Position numbers and translations under genes: made by a program. A stretch of DNA of 64,000 bases, taken from NCBI GenBank assembly GCA_022036555.1, contig CM039137.1:5371034-5435033 (forward strand), given 5' to 3'. The stretch is from Microstegium vimineum (taxonomy: Eukaryota; Streptophyta; Magnoliopsida; Poales; Poaceae). The notes beneath the pieces were generated by a model. The model was given only the letters and a program-made list of their open reading frames with translations. It had not been told where the DNA came from and did not search any database. Position 1 is the stretch's first letter. Each line of letters opens with the position of its first letter. This document shows, piece after piece, positions 12,308 through 25,000 of the stretch.

Positions 12308-13202
12308 GCCGTTTAGCAATTCCCACCCAATTGAAAATCCCAAACCAAAAATAAATAAATAAATAAATCATGTTACAGCAAGGTTAGCGCAAGTTGTTGG
12401 TTACGAAATTGGGAAGTGGACACGAACGTAGGAGTATAGAGGAAAATATCTTTGCTCAGAAAAGGTACCCTGATTCCCTGAAACACATATCAGAATCACA
12501 ACTTGATGCCCCCACCCCCACATATCGGATCCTGAGGCAGGTACCTGGCCGCGTTGCGTCATGCAGCTAGCATCCGTGCTCATCGGCAGAGAGATAGAGG
12601 CATAGCCACCAAATCACAGATACTCCGATAGGAGTACTCCAATATTATTCCTGCCTATCCACGTTGAGAAGAGACGTGCCCCTCGCTTCGCTGGATAAGC
12701 CCTTGCTTTGCTCCCAACTTGACTCCATCCTCCCTCTTTTCCCTGCTGATCCTTGGATTTCACGCGTCAGATCAGAGAAGGATATAATAAAAGCTTTGCC
12801 GATCGACCGAGCGCGCCGCGTTCCCCGGTGCTCCGGCGTGCCGTGCCGTAACCGGTTGCGTTGTGTTGGACCGTTGGAGTCGAAACCTGCAGCAGCGCAG
12901 TGCACAGACATCGCGCGGAGGAGGTGGGCAGCACGAGACGTGACTTGCTGGTACTTCGACGACTGGCTGACGCGACGCCACAAGGGTACAATACTGTATA
13001 TGCCAGATGCGAGGCGCTGCATGGCAAGCAGATCGGAATCGGGCGTTTGATCCATCAGTCATCAGAAAAGGAGGTCCAAAAATGTCAATACATGCTTTAA
13101 ATATGAGAGAATTTATACTTTTTGGTATTCTATTGACATTTCTTGAAGAATTAAAAAAATGTAATATATGTAGTTATTGCCTGTAACCCAACATTATTCA
13201 AG
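12308..13202. other. Gene-free region with moderate GC
   Basis: 12640-13070 is richer in GC and is open in several frames on both strands, but no frame shows a family motif, splice structure or codon pattern I can support. It could be a diverged gene fragment. Confidence 0.4.
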
Positions 13203-13405
13203 TATGGTTTGCCATGTATTCCATGCATTTAATCTAAAAAATATGATGCGAGTAATATCTATCTGTATCCAGTTCTAATCACAAGAGCTGATCCCCCTCC
13301 CCCCCCTATGGTTTGCCATGTATTCCATGCATTTAATCTAAAAAATATGATGCGAGTAATATCTATCTGTATCCAGTTCTAATCACAAGAGCTGATCCCC
13401 CTCCT
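13203..13405. repeat. Perfect tandem duplication, 104-bp period
   Basis: The unit starting TATGGTTTGCCATGTATTCC at 13203 starts again at 13307 and is identical through GAGCTGATCCCCCTCC. The second copy runs into a C tract at about 13406-13425. The identity means the duplication is recent or an assembly effect. Confidence 0.85.
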
Positions 13406-13780
13406 CCCCCCCCCCCCCCCCCCCCTATTTCTACCTTTTTCTTATACAATACTTTTATTAGATTGGTTGTTGTAAAATTTCCGTATGATTTCTATAAAAT
13501 TCTTGTTTTCGAACCTCTGCCATACAAGTTGATATAAATGTAGACTCGACTGCTACTTTGGGCTGAAGAGAAGCCCGTTAGCATCTGTGCTGGCCCAGTT
13601 ATACGTTTTTGTGCATGCAGTCTAGTGCTGGATGGGCCAAGCCATTCGAGAGCATGGCTTTCATTCACTATTCTTTTCTTCTCTTTTTTCAAAAAAAAAA
13701 CGAAATTCATTCTGTCCTCTCCACGAATTATGCATTCAATCAATCGTCAAAAAATAAAATACAAGTAAAACCTTCAAAGG

Positions 13781-14145
13781 TTGTTTGGATCCCTTCGTTT
13801 AGAGAAATTGAAATCGACCTTAATAAATTAAGCTATTTGGCTTGGAATTTGACATTCCACCACTTTCCAAAGTCCATAATTAAGCCTATCTCAAATTCAT
13901 AAGGCGAGAGATGAAAATTGATCATATAGATCACCATTTTATAATTCTATTTGTAATTTATAACATGTTGTTCAAACTCCTTCTCCTACGATAGAAATAC
14001 AACAAATAAATATATCTCTTATATAGTGAACAATAATATACAATTATAATCCATATACAATCATATTAACTTAATTAATATACTTAATTAATATGTCTCT
14101 AAATTATGATTATTAAAATGAATTCAATTCTAAGGATCCAAACGG
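13781..14145. mobile_element. MITE-like element with GTTTGGATCC ends
   Basis: Left end TTGTTTGGATCCCTT and right end AAGGATCCAAACGGGG are inverted repeats about 365 bp apart, enclosing AT-rich non-coding DNA. The superfamily is not assigned and no target duplication was resolved. Confidence 0.5.
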
Positions 14146-14434
14146 GGTCTTAGACTATTCTTTTCTTTTGCGAATTACTTGGTATAAATATAGACGTACA
14201 CTCACTCCCATACATATAAACTCTATTCATGTAAGCACCTCTAAAAAACCGAGTGAAGTCATGATTGTGAAGTCGTCACCTCACTATCAAAAGTATTGTA
14301 GCCTACCATAAAAGAATAACATAGTTATTAGATTCTAAACTAGTTATAGGAAAAATACGAGCGTTCAAGTTAATTGAAAACTTAAATTCAAATAAACTAA
14401 GAACTCTATAAAGAATCTAACTAGCTAAATATGT

Positions 14435-14745
14435 TGGATGTGTTTGGTTCCGTGAGAAATTTATTTGTCGTGGCATATCGAATCTTTCGGTATTAGTTTA
14501 GTCTAATTACATGGTCATGCGGGAATTAACAAGACGATTTTATTAATCCAAGTTAATCTAGCAAATGTTTAGCACAACATTGTCAAAATATGAACTAATT
14601 AGGCTTAAAAGATTCGTCTCGTGAATTTGCCTCCAGGTGACGAATTATTATTTTTAATTAGTATATTTTAAATATATCAAATTAGGGACGGAAGATTCGA
14701 TGTGATAGAGGCAAAACTTTTGTAGGGTCTGGGCTATTCTTTTCT
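14435..14745. mobile_element. Degenerate MITE fragment (common grass family)
   Basis: Carries the words ACTAATTAGGCTTAAAAGATTCGTCTCG and GATTCGATGTGATAGAGG in the order seen in an abundant grass MITE family. I recognise the family by pattern only, and the ends are eroded. Confidence 0.45.
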
Positions 14746-15167
14746 TCTCTGTTTTAGATCCAACTGCTGACGATACATCTACTTCATCTCGTTGTTGATT
14801 TTTACATGTACTCCAAGTAATCGAGACACCACTTGAAAGATGGTTTCAGGCTTTCAGATTTTGTTTTTTTAAGAAAAAGAAGCATCTATCTACAGTCTAC
14901 ACAATAAAGCATTAGACGTAACAAAAACTGCTTGACACTTATTTCAAATAAGTTGCAGTGTCTCGAGAATCTGTTTTTCATAATCATCCAAGCATGGTAA
15001 TTGAGCTTAAAACTAAAATCAGTGCATGTAAAAAAAAGTTTATAGGTGATTATTATTATAAAAAAAGGAAATCGTTCCAAATACACGTCTAGTCAGAGGC
15101 TCAGAGTGTTAGATTATAGATGTATTCGGACCGGTGTCAAGATACAACGTACTTGACATAGTCCTTA

Positions 15168-15446
15168 GAGTATCTCCAAGAGATTTTGTAAATATACTAG
15201 TTAAATTTAGTGATTTAGTTACTCTCTAAAATAGATAATACTAGATTACTCCAACAGACTCTGTAAAATGAAGAATCTAGATGGCTAGTGAGGTAGGCTA
15301 TCCAAAGATAGAGAGCGAAGGAGGTAGAATGAAGATCTTCTAAATTTGGAGAGTCATTTACAGAGTCTGTTGGAGACATCTTTTCCTTTCATAACAGCCA
15401 AATTTACATTTAGAAAACGATTTGGCTAATCTCTTGGAGATGCTCT
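15168..15446. mobile_element. Tourist-type MITE (TTA target duplication)
   Basis: Flanked by TTA at 15165-15167 and 15447-15449. Ends GAGTATCTCCAAGAGA and TCTCTTGGAGATGCTC are inverted. A second inverted pair lies inside (CTCCAACAGACTCTGTAAA near 15251 and its complement near 15357-15375), so the element folds into a nested hairpin. TTA duplications fit the PIF/Harbinger group. Confidence 0.82.
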
Positions 15447-15451
15447 TAGCT

Positions 15452-15589
15452 GTTACAGTTAGTTAGCAGATTGTAACAACCTGTAATTGAGTCCTTGATG
15501 TAAACGCCAGGCTTGGGGGTTGTTCCCTTGCGTATATATAACACGGAACCGAGGCACCTAGGAGGTATCCTCGTTAACCCAATTTTACA
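15452..15589 (+). repeat. 5' LTR of element A
   Basis: Starts TGTTACAGTTAG and ends CCAATTTTACA, with a TATATATAA-like box (about 15534) inside and the primer-binding site immediately after. The left edge rests on the TG and on the size of the LTR of the similar element C; no matching 3' LTR is left to confirm it. Confidence 0.65.
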
Positions 15590-15625
15590 TGGTATCTAGA
15601 GCCTATCTCCTCACGGAAACTCGTC

Positions 15626-15788
15626 ATGGGTTCTTCCTTCGCCATGCCTAGTTCCTTCTTCTCCTCCCTTGGCTTTCTGCCGGTCAGCGAGAAACTCACC
15701 TGCGGCAACTTTCCGCTATGACGCGCTCAAGTTCTGTCCTCTCTCGGGGGAGCAGAAGTCTACGACTTCATTAGCCCATCTACCAAAC
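15626..15788 (+). pseudogene. Gag 5' fragment of element A
   Basis: Starts at ATG 15626 with a typical copia gag opening (SEKLTCGNFPL) and meets an in-frame stop soon after; the gag-like reading resumes in another frame as far as 15788. Element B then interrupts it, and the same protein continues at 26461. Confidence 0.7.
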
Positions 15789-17358
15789 TGAAAGGATCAA
15801 GATGCCCAAGAGGGGGGGGTGAATTGGGCTCTTTTTAATTTCTAAACAAGAATTAAACCTATAAAGAGCCAATTAACCCCCTAGTGTCTACCGCTTGTAT
15901 GTCCTAGCTAACTAGAAAGCGGTAGCAAGTCAATAGAAAGCGAAAACTTCCTACACAATTCTAGTATGAATTGAAAGACAAGTGCGGAAAGTAATGTGGT
16001 AATAAAGAGCTAGGGAAAGAGATGCTTGACACGGCGATGTTTTGCCAAGGTATCGAGGAGTCGACACTCCCCCCTAGTCATCGTTGGAGCACCTCGCAAG
16101 GTATAGCTCCCCCTCAATCCCGCGCAAGGGATGAGTGCTCTCTACGGGCTGATTCTTCGCCACTCCGGCTCGGTGAATCGCCCACAACCGATCACAAACG
16201 TCGATGGAGAAGGGCCGCTGACAATCCTCCGGCGATCACCTTCCTCCGAGCACCACCGGACCGTCTAGGTGATGTCGATCACCAAGAGTAACAAGTCTCG
16301 ATCTTCGTTTGACTCACTCAAGCTTCACAACTAGAGGATGCACACTTGAACTCTTGGATGAACTAGAGGAGAGGATGGAGGGATTCGCGAATCACTCTCT
16401 CTCTCTCTCTAGGGCTCTTGCTCTCTTCCCAACCTTCTCAACAAACTCAGCAACTCAAATGAGCAAAGGCAAGGTGGGAGAGAAGTGGGAGGGGCTATAA
16501 ATAGACCCTCAGAAAACTGCCTCGGGCTGGCATTTTAAGTTGGCGACAGACGCTCTGTTGACTAGGCGACGGACGGTCCGTCGCATGCCCCAACGGCTAG
16601 TTCTGTTCATAGTTTGTGCGACGGACGCTCCGACGCCCTGCCCAACGGCTAGTTCTAACACACTGTTCCCAGCGATGGATGCTACATCACTGGGGCGACG
16701 GACGCTCATCCCAGCGTCCGACGCTACACTCTGGCTTGGGCTGAAAAACACCCTCTCTGAAAGGTCGACGGACAGCGTCCGACGGACCCTGAAAAACTTA
16801 GCCAGAAAAACATCTCCACTGGAAGGTCGACGGACGTTGTGGACTCAACCACCCAGCGTCCGACGCCTTTGTCTGACGCGACGGACAGCGTCCGACGCCT
16901 CCGTCAGGAGCGTCCGACGCCTAGAAAACAGTTCTATCAACTTCGTTTTTCGTCGCGATGAATATGGAAGTTGTTCTAGGCTATCTTACGGTCAACGTAG
17001 GCTTGCTTAGAGCTAAGGAAGTCAAGTGTGCACCACACCTAAGTCATGAAGCTTTCCTAAGTCAAGCTACTAGTCTCAACCCCTCTTAATAGTACGATCA
17101 AAGATAAACGAGAAGCACTATCTATTTCTAAGTGCCCTTCATCACCTTATGGCACTTAGCCTATCATTCTAGGGTCTTCATCATGTCTCCTTGAAATCCG
17201 AAACGATGTCCATCTTGGGGGCTAAGTGATGACCATAAATGCTCATTCTTGTTAATCACTATGGCTAAGCTACGCATAGCATCTGCAAAACATACGTTAG
17301 TCATAATAATCTCTAATTGTCGTTAATCACCGAAACCAACTAGGGTCATGATTCTTCA
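15789..17358 (-). repeat. 3' LTR of element B (full, 1570 bp)
   Basis: Plus-strand ends TGAAAGGATCAAG and GATTCTTCA give TG...CA on the element's own strand. Region 16540-16930 is packed with short GC-rich words such as GACGGACGCTC and AGCGTCCGACGC in both orientations. A CT microsatellite lies near 16397-16411. Confidence 0.87.
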
Positions 17359-17372
17359 ATCCCCCCCTTTTT
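17359..17372 (-). promoter_or_regulatory. Polypurine tract of element B
   Basis: Reads AAAAAGGGGGGGAT on the minus strand and directly abuts the TG of the 3' LTR, where the plus-strand DNA primer of an LTR element is expected. Confidence 0.85.
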
Positions 17373-17841
17373 GGTGATTGACGACAATAAAACCTCGAGT
17401 ATGGATAAGAGTTATGGCTTAGGCTTTATGGTGACTTGGAATGGTTGAGCAAGGGTTAGTGAATTTGTAATGAAGCATACTTGCTCACCCAAACCAAATC
17501 ACAAATCATGGTACTTATAGATATGAATATAAAAGAAGTACCTCATGATATTCTCAAAAGATGTATCGGAGTATAGCGCGGAAGCTCAATTATCATTTAA
17601 GCATAGAGATATATCATGAAACATGAGACAACTCACAAAATATATTAGTGATAATCAAGAGTTTGTCACATCCAACCATATAAACATCAACCAAAGTATT
17701 CATCACATCACAGATATAAACAAATGCATAAAAGTAGACATGATGAAAGAGTACGGGGAAATTAAGCAAACAAAGATCCAAATCCCTTCCCCTAACTCTA
17801 TACACGACCCTCTCTCCCCCTTTGGCATCTAGCACCAAAAA

Positions 17842-20562
17842 CTAAGCGTCTGGGGCTGGAGAAGAAAGTGGAGGAGCTGCAGCCCTGCGATCGAGCATGA
17901 TGAAGTCCTGAAGGTCTGACTCATCTGACTCATCATCTGCCCCGGCCTCTGCAAGTGTAGGTGCAGCTAGGGTGATCTCTGGGGCTGGTGTCTCAACGGA
18001 CTCCCCCTGAGGGTCAGCTGGTGCCTCTGACGGTCCTGCCTCTGTAGTAGCGGGCCTGGAGACCCGACTAGTGAAGACTCGAGGCGAAGGGGACGGTGTC
18101 ACTGCTAGGGCAACAAGTGACACTGCTGCTGCAACCTCTGCGGGCTGAGTCTGAGCAGGAGAAGAGACTGCCACTGTAACTGCCTCATCCTGAGCCTCTG
18201 TGACAGCTATCTCAACTGCTAGTGACATGGCATCTGTCTGAACTACAGCCAAAGGAGTGGTAACTGTCTGCGCTTGACTGCTCAGGAGCGATCTCCGACG
18301 AGGCAACTGAAGACAGGTGGGTGCCCCTCGCCGGAGGATCCACTGCCACCTCTGGAGCTGGTGAGACTAGCTGAGCTGCTCCTGGGGAGTCTTCTCCCGT
18401 GATCTCTAGGTATGAAGCTGACAGATCTCGCGAGGCCTCGGCTATGGTAGTTCCCCGGATAGGAGTGAATCCTGTTTGAAACTCACCGGGCGAAGCTAAC
18501 CACGAGGACACCTGAGTCCTCGGAGACTGATACGCGGGAGAAGCTGGTGCCTGGAACGGAGGGGTAGCTGGTGCCTGACTCTACTGTCCTCCGGACGGTA
18601 ACGCTGGAGTCGGAACCACTACTACTGGAGGCTGTTGTGGAGGTGAGGTGAACTGCTGCTGCTGCGAGACTCCGGGCAACTGAAACTGAGGAGTGGAAGT
18701 CTGTCCGGAGCTAGAGGCTAGAAGACGCTCAAGTAACAATGTCTGTGTCTTCTGAATCTCTGCCTGCTGCAGCTGATAGGCCAAGAACTGGCGCTGGAAC
18801 TCATCCTGCCTAGCCTATGTCTGGGCCTGAGCAGCCAGCTGCTGCTCTGTGAGCCTTCGTAAGTCTGCAGCCTGTCGTCTCTGCTCCTCTACCTGGCGTG
18901 ACTGCTCCTCCTGCATCCTCGACAGAATAGTAAGCAATGTGGCCTCAGAGGTGCTGGAACCTGGAGCTGGAGCTGCTGCGGCTGTGCCTGACCCTCCTGC
19001 CTCATGGTCATGAGGCATCGGTGCGTACTCGCGCATTGGCTGGTAGTCCTCGTCAGAACTGTCAGAGTCTAGGTCCTCTCTATAGACTGTCTCGGTAGCT
19101 GTGTCAATCTCAGCATCTAAATCTGCCAGCTCTGCCTGAGCAATCTGCTCAACTGTAGCGTCTGTAACCTCTGCTAACTGAGGTGGCACACCGGCCTGCC
19201 TGGTGCCTGGTCTGTAAGCTCTGCTGGGGCGAGGCAGGTTTCCATGTATCACTAGTTGACTCATCGAATATACTGGAAACTCTGTTGCTGACCTCGTGAG
19301 AGTGACTCTCATAGCCCCTGATCTGGTCTTGGCAACTATCAGATAAGATATCCAGTGAGCAAACTACAGCTGCCAGTGACCCTGAACCCAGCGGCTATGA
19401 TATCCTCAAGCTCGCTCACAATCAAATCCCAGAGGTCGAACTTCTCTTTCCGGACAATATGAGCAAGGAGCCAAAGCTGTAGACGTGTAATAGTGTCCCG
19501 AGCTCCAATCCGAGGGAGGATGGTACGCCTGAGTACCTCGTGGAGGATCCGAGCAAGTGGAGTGAGGTCACGTGGTGTACGGCTCGAACCCTCAGTGAAC
19601 GGCTGCTGAAAGCACGACCTCACAAAGTCTGTAGATGGCACTATACCATCGCGAGGTCGGCGAGGGGCCTCCTGATCCCCATAGCACAAACTGTGAATCC
19701 TCGTAGGAGAGGACTCGAGGTGGAAAAGCTCTCTGAATCTAGCTGTTGTAACCCTGAAGTCACGTCCCTGGAATCCAAAGTGTAGGAACTCGTGATCAGG
19801 TGAGATCCATAGAGAAGCATAGAACTGATATACTCAATCCTTCTGATATGCTCCTGATCGTCCCATCAGATCTGTCAGACCCTGAATATACTGTAGGTGT
19901 TGTAGGATCTCTGGACCACCGATTCCCTCTATATGGGCAGATGGGCACACCCTGTGAGCCCTAAGAGGAGCGTCAGTGTCGACGTAACCTCTGTAGAAAT
20001 CCTCGTGTATCGTGGTGTAGAAGTCTCGTCCGGCACGTGGATCCCTCTGAGGTGGGAACCAGGACTGAAAGTCCACGAAACGGAGTAACTAGACTTGCTT
20101 CGCTATAAGAGCTCGCACCTGGTGCCTCACTGGGTCTGGAAGCTGAGGTCCTGGAGGACTAGGTGGTGCACCAGAGCCTCTGGATCGGGTAACTCGGCGG
20201 CTCATCAACTCACCAATAGAAGAGTGGCCCGCGGCCTCTGTCGGCTCAGTCTCTGGGACTGGCTCTGTCTGCTCTGCCTTAGTAGCCTCGACGGGCTCTG
20301 TCTCTGGACGCGTAGGGGACTCACGACGCGCTCCACGGCGAGGCGAGAGCCTCAAACCGGCGCGACGTCCACCTCGCTCTGCTATCTCAGCAGCCTCGAC
20401 CACTGCTAGCGCTGCAGCTGAATCAGGATCCATCAATGTCCTCTTGCGCTTCCGTGATATGACCTTTTGCTTGCCCTTTCCCTGGTTAGTGGGTGGACGC
20501 GGTGGAGGTGGAGGGTCACCACCACTACCGGGAACGGGACCGGCATTCTTCGTTCTTGCCAT
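17842..20562 (-). pseudogene. Envelope-like second coding region of element B (broken)
   Basis: Starts MARTKNAGP near 20562, with a basic Lys/Arg-rich N terminus and a Pro-rich patch. A central part (about 20070-19340) resembles the putative plant transposon protein domain seen after pol in Sireviruses. A Gln-rich coiled-coil-like part (about 19000-18600) and an Ala/Val/Pro-rich tail follow. In-frame stops near 20089 and 19834 and later frame changes interrupt it. The position after pol matches the envelope-like gene described in Sireviruses. That name reflects position and composition; no membrane-fusion role is shown here. Confidence 0.72.
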
Positions 20563-22039
20563 TTACCAAACTTGTGCAATCAAACCGCTGACAAGGATTA
20601 TCAACAATCAAACCACAAGCTCACTGCCCCAACTGTCACTGAAACCACTGACAATCCACAGAACAACCAATCTGCAAGAGTGGCACGCCGGCCCTGGACT
20701 GTCCTTGCGAGGCTTTGCCCCGAGTTCACTGTCACTGCTCAACTGATTCTCTGATCAACTGATCCTGCTCGTTAGATAGATAGGAGTATAACCATAAGCA
20801 TATAAGCTAGAGATGAGAGTGACTAGAGAGTGAAATGAAGTAGATAAGAAAAAGAGATCGATTTTGCCAACTAAAGACCATACCTTGAACCCTGACCAAA
20901 AACAAGAGAAGGGGAAAAGATCTCTGGGTCAAATTTCCGCAATCCGCAGTCCGTAGTCCGCACCCACAAGGAAGATCAGACAAGAAATCCTCAATAGAAA
21001 CGTGGACAGTTTACTGGCAGCGGTGTTTGGCGGGCGAGTACTTGGGCGCGGGGGCCTTGGTGGCTAGCAGTGCGAATAGAAGCAGCGACACAGGGGAGAA
21101 GACGGTGGCGCAGGGACAGACGGCGGTGCAGTGCAGGGAGGAGTGGCGGCGCGGGAGGAAGAGGCGGCGCAGGGAGGAGTGGCGCGGTGACGCAGGCGGC
21201 GGCGGTTAGGGTTTGAAGCGCGACGGCGGACGGAATACGGTCGACCGAGAAGAACAGAGAAAGAGACGAGATTTTTTTTAAAAAAAAATTGCGCCTTAAG
21301 TTCGCGACGGACGCTCAGATGCGGAGCGACGGACGCTCCGTCGGACTGCGACGGACGCTCGGGGAGCGTCCGACGGCATCGTCCGTCGGGCTTCCAGAAC
21401 AGATTTGAAACGCCCGGGCGCATTGACCGCGACGGACGCTTAGCGACAGACGCTGGGGGGAGCGTCCGTCGCCCTGTAAGAAGGCAACTTTAATCTCCGG
21501 ACGATCACGACGGACGCTGAGGCAATTGACACCGAGTGTCCGTCGGCAGAGTCCGACGCCTTTTTAAATAGAATTTTTCAAATTTTGTTTTTGCGTCTTT
21601 TTCCCAACCAAGTTCCAATCCCAATAAGATTCAAATAACACCTTATTGGATTTGATATGAGAACCATCTCTCAACCTCTCATTTTCAAATAGTTTGCCAT
21701 AGGCTTAAATTTAGTTTTAGCTCAAAATATTCGAATGGAAGCACCAATGAGACATCATATGGCCACAAGAGGGGTATAGAAGTGTTTTGAGCTTGGAATG
21801 CTCCCCCTAAGTGGACAAACACAGAGGATGCTCAAACTTAATCGAAAAGAAGCGGCAAACAACACACATGCATATGCTATGCAATACGAAATTTGAATCT
21901 AGGTTGCTTGCAAGTTTAAACCGCGGTTAAGCTTTGTCACACGCTTTGAGGGCGGTTATCTTAACCACGTTAGCCAAGCCTATGTGCATTACCAAATTAA
22001 ACATGTTATATTACATATGAATGCATGGTTCACACAAAC
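20563..22039 (-). other. Spacer between pol and the envelope-like region of element B
   Basis: No protein is supported. 21298-21570 repeats the same GC-rich words as the LTR (GCGACGGACGCTC, GGAGCGTCCGACGG). 21000-21230 is purine-rich and GC-rich. It may hold a leader or splice acceptor for the downstream region; this is inference. Confidence 0.6.
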
Positions 22040-25000
22040 TCATCTTTTAGTGAAATTAGAGTGATCAAGCACATTTAACTCGCTTCTCAACCTACAAAAG
22101 GTTGTTTCATCGAGTGGTTTAGTGAAGATATTCGCCAATTGATCTTCGCTCTTAACTCCAACTAGTGTTATGTCTTTCCTAGCCACATGATCTCTAAGAA
22201 AGTGATGGCGAATATCTATGTGCTTGGTGCGAGAGTGTTGAACCGGGTTGTTTGCAAGCTTTACGGCGCTTTCATTATCACACAAGAGTGGAACTTCTTT
22301 TAAAAACACGCCGTAATCAAAGAGTATTTGGTCATGTATAAGATTTGTGCACAACTTGCTCCCATGGCAATGTATTCCGCCTCGGCGGTTGACAATGCCA
22401 CACTATTTTGCTTCTTTGAGGATCAAGAAACAAGTGATCTTCCTAACATGTGGCACCCGCCGGAGGTACTCTTCCTATCAACCTTACACCCGGCGTAATC
22501 CGAATCGGAATAGCCAACTAGTTGGAAGGGAGCTCCTTTGGGATACCAAAGGCCCATGCTAGGGGTGTGCCTTAAGTACCTAAGGATTCTTTTAACCGCA
22601 CAAAGATGAGACTCCTTAGGGTTTGCTTGAAACCTAGCACACATACACACACTAAACATGATATCCGGCCTAGATGCGGTGAGGTAAAGTAAACTACTGA
22701 TCATAGAACGATAGAGAGTTTGGTCAATCGGTTTACCTCCCTCATCGAGATCAAGATGCCCATTAGTAGGCATTGGGGTCTTAATTGGCTTGCAATCCTC
22801 CATCTTGAATTTCTTGAGCACATCATAAGTGTACTTCTCTTGAGATATGAAGGTGCCCTCCCTCAATTGCTTCACTTGGAAGCCAAGGAAGAAGGTTAGC
22901 TCGCCAATCATCGACATCTCGAACTCCTTGGACATCAATGCACCAAATTACTTGCTATGATCTTGGTTTGTTGACCCAAATATAATGTCATCGACATACA
23001 CTTGGCAAACAAAGATCTCTCCATCTAGCACCTTGGTGAAAAGTGTGGTATTCACTTTCCCGATCTTGAAGCCCTTCTTGAGTAGGAAGTCCCTTAGCCT
23101 CTCATACCAAGCTCTTGGAGCTTGCTTCAATCCATAGAGTGCCTTGGACAACCTATACACATGATTAGGACAATTTGGGTCTTCAAACCCGGGAGGTTGT
23201 GAGACAAAAACAAGTTCATTGATGAAACCATTTAGAAAGGCACTCTTCACATCCATTTGAAAAAGTTTCATTTTATGGTGTGAAGCATATGTCAAAAGGA
23301 TACGAATGGCTTCTACTCTTGCAACTAGTGCAAAGGTCTCCCCAAAATCCAAGCCTTCAACTTGGGAGAACCCCTTTGCCACCAATCTTGCCTTGTTTCT
23401 CACAACCACGCCTTGATCATCTTGCTTGTTCCTAAACACCCACTTGGTGCCAATGATTCTTGCTCCTTTGGGCTTTTCTACTAGTGTCCACACTTCGTTC
23501 CGGGTGAAGTTGTTCAACTCTTCATGCATGGCATTCACCCAATCCGGATCCGCAAGTGCATCCTCCACACTAGAAGGCTCAACAAAGGAAACAAAGGAGT
23601 GATGTTCAACATAAGAAGCAAGTTTAGATCGAGTTGTTACCCCCCTTGATGGACTCCCTATGATGAGGTCTTGAGGATGCGCTTGAAGCATAGGTGTAGA
23701 TCTTCTATTGATCACTTGGGGAGGAGGTTGCGGTGCTTTAACATTGCTTGCTTCGGCCTCGGCTTGATCTTGAGGGATGTGAGTGTCTTCTTGAGCTTCC
23801 CTCATTTGATCTCCTTCATCAACTTGAGGCGTGTGAGCTGGAGACGGATCTTGATTTGCTTCATCTTCAACTTCTTCCACCTCTTGAGGGATGAAGGTAT
23901 CTTCTTGTGCTTCCCTCACTTGTTCTTCATCAACTTGAGGCGTGTGAGGTGGAGAGGGTACTTCATTTGCATCATCTTCAACTTCTTCCACCTCTTGTGG
24001 GTTGATTGCACCAATGGGCATATTCTTCATAACCCCCCTTAAGGGTTCATCACCTACATCATCAAAAATTTCATGCTCTTCTTGAGAGCCATTAGTTTCA
24101 TCAAACTCCAAGTCATATGTTTCTTCAACTAGGCCGGAGGCTTTGTTAAATACTCGATATGCCTTGGATTTAAGAGAATAACCAAGTAAGAAACCAATGT
24201 CACATCTCCTTTGGAACTTGCCCAAGTGTTGGCACTTCTTGTAGATGTACACTTTACATCCAAACACTCAGAAAAAGGATATATCCGGTTTTCTTCCCAT
24301 TTACAAGCTCATAGGGGGTCTTCTTGAGAAGCCTTTGGACAAATAGCCGGTTGGCCGCATAGCATGCGGTGTTGATTGCTTCGGCCCAAAACTTCTCGGG
24401 GGTGTTGTATTCATCAAGCATTGATCTTGCAAGAGTGATAAGTGTCCGGTTCTTCCTCTCTACTACACCATTTTGTTGAGGAGTATAGGTGGCGGATACT
24501 TCATGCTTGATCCCAACTTCATCACAATAGTCTTCAATCTTGGTGTTTACAAACTCGGTCCCATTGTCACTTCTTATCTTCTTGATCTTCACATCAAACT
24601 CATTTTGGGCTCTAGTTGCAAACTTCTTGAATATTGATTGAGTTTCTCCCTTGTCTTGAAGAAAAAACACCCAAGTGTATCTAGAGTAGTCATCAACTAC
24701 CACCAAGCAAAAGAGATTGCCGCAAAGGCTAGCATAGGTGATAGGTCCAAATAGATCCATGTGGAGTAGCTCTAGGACTCTTGAGGTTGACATGAAAGCT
24801 TTGGTTGGATGAGTGTTTGCTACTTGCTTGCCGGCTTGACATGCACTACAAAGTTTGTCTTTCTCAAACACCACATCCTTCACACCTCTAACCAATTCCT
24901 TCTTGACAAGCTTCTTCAAAGTTGACATTCCCACATGTGCTAATCTTCTATGCCATAGCCAACCCAAAGAACTCTTGGAGAATAGACATGTTTGAAAACT

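Noticed and set aside
12645..13062. Overlapping open frames of 86-136 codons
   Set aside because: No motif, no splice partners and equal openness on both strands.
16540..16930. CRISPR-like array of short repeats
   Set aside because: Repeats are short, irregular and in both orientations inside an LTR of a plant genome; no spacers of constant length.
16022..17010. Open frames of 89 and 156 codons in the LTR of element B
   Set aside because: LTR sequence with repeated GACGGACG words; not conserved coding.
19540..20754. Plus-strand open frames of about 80-105 codons within element B
   Set aside because: Shadows of the minus-strand envelope-like region.
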